Assembly (NCBI GenBank): GCA_044229875.1
Contig: JBGASE010000001.1
Span: forward strand, 1-64,000
Length of the DNA: 64,000 nt
Origin: JAFDVJ01 sp044229875
GTDB lineage: Bacteria > Acidobacteriota > Blastocatellia > Pyrinomonadales > Pyrinomonadaceae
Direction of reading: 5' to 3'
The position numbers and the translations under genes are program-made. The notes under the pieces were generated by a model, which did no database searches, had not been told where the DNA came from, and worked only from the letters and a program-made list of their open reading frames with translations. Of the stretch, positions 62,760 through 64,000 are shown one piece after another; the first letter of the stretch is position 1, and each line of letters opens with the position of its first letter.

Positions 62760-63254
62760 CTAAACGACTTCGTTCGCGCCGTACTGATCAATCCGATCGT
62801 AAGTGCGGACGATGAGCCCGTCGCCGATATCTTCTGACGATCGCTCAGCGAATCCTGCTAGAAAATCGGGCCGCATGAAGACATCGGCATCCTCAACCGA
62901 GACCGGCACTTCGGTCACGATCCAGCGGTCGATGAGATCGCCAAAAGCATTGTAAATCTGTCCGCCGCCGATTATGTAAACGTCCTCAGTCGCGGCAATT
63001 CTGACGATCTCTTCACGGCTTCTGATTACTTCCGCGCCCGATACCCGGTCGATCGAACGCGTTCGGCTCAAGACAATATTCCGCCGGTTCGGAAGCGCCC
63101 GCCCGATCGATTCCCAGGTTTTGAAACCCATCACGATCGGATGTCCGCTCGTCGTCCGCTTAAAGAATCTGAGATCGGCCGGATAGTGCCACGGCAACGA
63201 GCCGTGACGCCCGAGGGCGAGATTTCTGGCGATGGCGACAATGGCGATGATCAT
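62760..63254 (-). CDS. folA: Dihydrofolate reductase
   Basis: The 164-residue enzyme reduces dihydrofolate to tetrahydrofolate with NADPH. Hallmarks are IVAIARNLALGRHGSLPWHYPADLRFFKRTT (substrate Asp27-type position), PIVMGFKTWESIGRALPNRRNIVLSR, and VYIIGGGQIYNAF near 110. Length is normal. Its ATG overlaps the ferredoxin-like stop (ATGA), coupling translation. No thyA is in view. Confidence 0.95.
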   Translation of the reverse strand: MIIAIVAIARNLALGRHGSLPWHYPADLRFFKRTTSGHPIVMGFKTWESIGRALPNRRNIVLSRTRSIDRVSGAEVIRSREEIVRIAATEDVYIIGGGQIYNAFGDLIDRWIVTEVPVSVEDADVFMRPDFLAGFAERSSEDIGDGLIVRTYDRIDQYGANEVV

Positions 63255-63469
63255 TTCTTCAATTCACGGATCGACAAAGCACCCGACGGGCATTTGCCGA
63301 CGGTTTCAACGATCTTTGCGGAATCGGCTCCGTCGATCTTGATCCATAATCGCTCCTTCGGCTGAAAAACTTCGGGCAGATTTCGGACGCAGTTTGCCGA
63401 ATGCGTGCAGAGATCGCCTTTCCAGACCACCGTGATCTCTCCGTTTGTGTACGAATGTTCTTTGCTCAT
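63251..63469 (-). CDS. Fer4_19-type small iron-sulfur protein
   Basis: The 72-residue protein matches the Fer4_19 (divergent 4Fe-4S mono-cluster) family: ITVVWKGDLCTHSANCVRNLPEVFQPKERLWIKI with Cys at 21 and 27, and GKCPSGALSIRELK at the end. In some bacteria these sit beside CDGSH proteins or SDR enzymes. Its start follows the SDR gene stop by five bases, and folA begins at its stop, so the three are one transcript. No ribosome binding site is strong. Confidence 0.8.
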   Translation of the reverse strand: MSKEHSYTNGEITVVWKGDLCTHSANCVRNLPEVFQPKERLWIKIDGADSAKIVETVGKCPSGALSIRELKK

Positions 63470-63474
63470 ATTTG

Positions 63475-64000
63475 TTAATGTGTCGCCAATCCGCAGTTTA
63501 CGTTCAGATCCTGACCGGTGATCGCGCCGCCCGCGTCCGAACAGAGGAAGCGGACCGTTTCTCCGATTTCCTCAAGCGTCTCGAAACGCTTCAAGAGCGT
63601 TCGCGAACGGGTTGCGATGATCGATTCTTCGGGCGAGATCATAAACGCCTCAGCGAGTTTTTCGTTGAATGCCGAACCGCTTTCGGTTTCGGGCTGAAAA
63701 CCGGGAATTACGGTATTGACGGTGATGTTGAAGAAGCCCAACTCCGCAGCCAGAACGCGCGTCAGAGCCAATATCGCCGCTTTCGCGCTTGAATCCGCGG
63801 CCGCAAACGGCAGCGGATTTTTGCCCGATAGCCCGCCGATGTTGATGATCCGGCCGCCGGCGCTTTCCTTGATATGCGGAATTGCCGCCTGACAGAACAG
63901 AAAGACCGAACGCAGATTCGTGTTGATGACATCGTCCCAGACTTCGACCGGCATCGTCTCGACCGAATGCCCTACTCCGACGGTCGCCACGTTGTTGACG
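63475..64000 (-). CDS. SDR family oxidoreductase, partial, altered active site
   Basis: The right edge cuts the gene, so the NAD-binding N-terminus is missing; about 175 residues remain, from VNNVATVGVG. The Rossmann body is clear: NTNLRSVFLFCQAAIPHI, GRIINIGGLSGKNPLP, AKAAILALTRVLAAELG, NTVIPGFQPETESG, FLCSDAGGAITGQDLNVNCG. At the catalytic YxxxK place it reads DSSAK, so the Tyr is Asp, and the usual Ser is also unclear. It may be an inactive or unusual SDR. It lies five bases upstream of the Fer4_19 gene. Confidence 0.7.
   Translation of the reverse strand, partial: VNNVATVGVGHSVETMPVEVWDDVINTNLRSVFLFCQAAIPHIKESAGGRIINIGGLSGKNPLPFAAADSSAKAAILALTRVLAAELGFFNITVNTVIPGFQPETESGSAFNEKLAEAFMISPEESIIATRSRTLLKRFETLEEIGETVRFLCSDAGGAITGQDLNVNCGLATH

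Overview
The window is chromosomal DNA from a Gram-negative bacterium, most likely an Acidobacteriota member of the Blastocatellia/Pyrinomonadales type. This is inferred from gene content, not from a marker gene. Pointers are an Acidobacteria-style VWFA protein, a large Omp85 protein with many POTRA-like units, a TonB-dependent receptor with a carboxypeptidase-regulatory domain, a futalosine-pathway MqnE, and moderately GC-rich sequence. No rRNA, tRNA, transposase, phage gene or CRISPR array was seen. Genes are densely packed on both strands, with several convergent pairs overlapping by 4-7 bases.

Left part (1-22 kb): a partial pheA (chorismate mutase/prephenate dehydratase) behind what looks like a classical attenuator; a secreted lipase-like protein, a lipoprotein and an AhpD-like protein; a four-hairpin palindromic repeat; divergent proC and tyrS; an RDD membrane protein; an S41 protease; a sugar-nucleotide epimerase; an LpxL-type acyltransferase; an M14 carboxypeptidase; a DUF4199 protein beside a membrane-tethered LuxR-type regulator; mqnE and a UbiA-family prenyltransferase (menaquinone by the futalosine route); an amidohydrolase; DinB; and a DUF2227 protein.

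Middle part (22-45 kb): a nucleotide-sugar dehydrogenase gene carries a complete intein with a LAGLIDADG endonuclease exactly at its catalytic cysteine. It is followed by a four-helix-bundle protein gene bracketed by inverted repeats, and by wecB. A minus-strand run holds fahA, a TonB receptor, a methyltransferase with NUDIX-like C-terminal parts, purF, and a rhodanese lipoprotein whose frame contains a TGA at a position that is usually cysteine (candidate selenocysteine). A 28-residue Lys/Cys peptide gene, a CrtI-type desaturase, an ankyrin protein, a BamA/TamA-like protein and an HD-GYP/GGDEF c-di-GMP enzyme follow.

Right part (45-64 kb): a VWFA protein, a LysW-like zinc ribbon with an acidic tail, a PfkB kinase, a second GGDEF protein, a CBM9-like protein, YjbQ, a UbiB/AarF kinase, RibF, a PhnP-like hydrolase, a DUF1844 protein, MazG, pirin, an S66 peptidase, a response regulator without its phospho-acceptor Asp, transketolase, a 61-bp tandem repeat, an FGGY kinase, a zinc-ribbon membrane protein, an Mpo1-like protein, FolA, a small ferredoxin-like protein and a partial SDR. 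The strongest unusual signals are the candidate selenoprotein rhodanese, the intein and the pheA leader.
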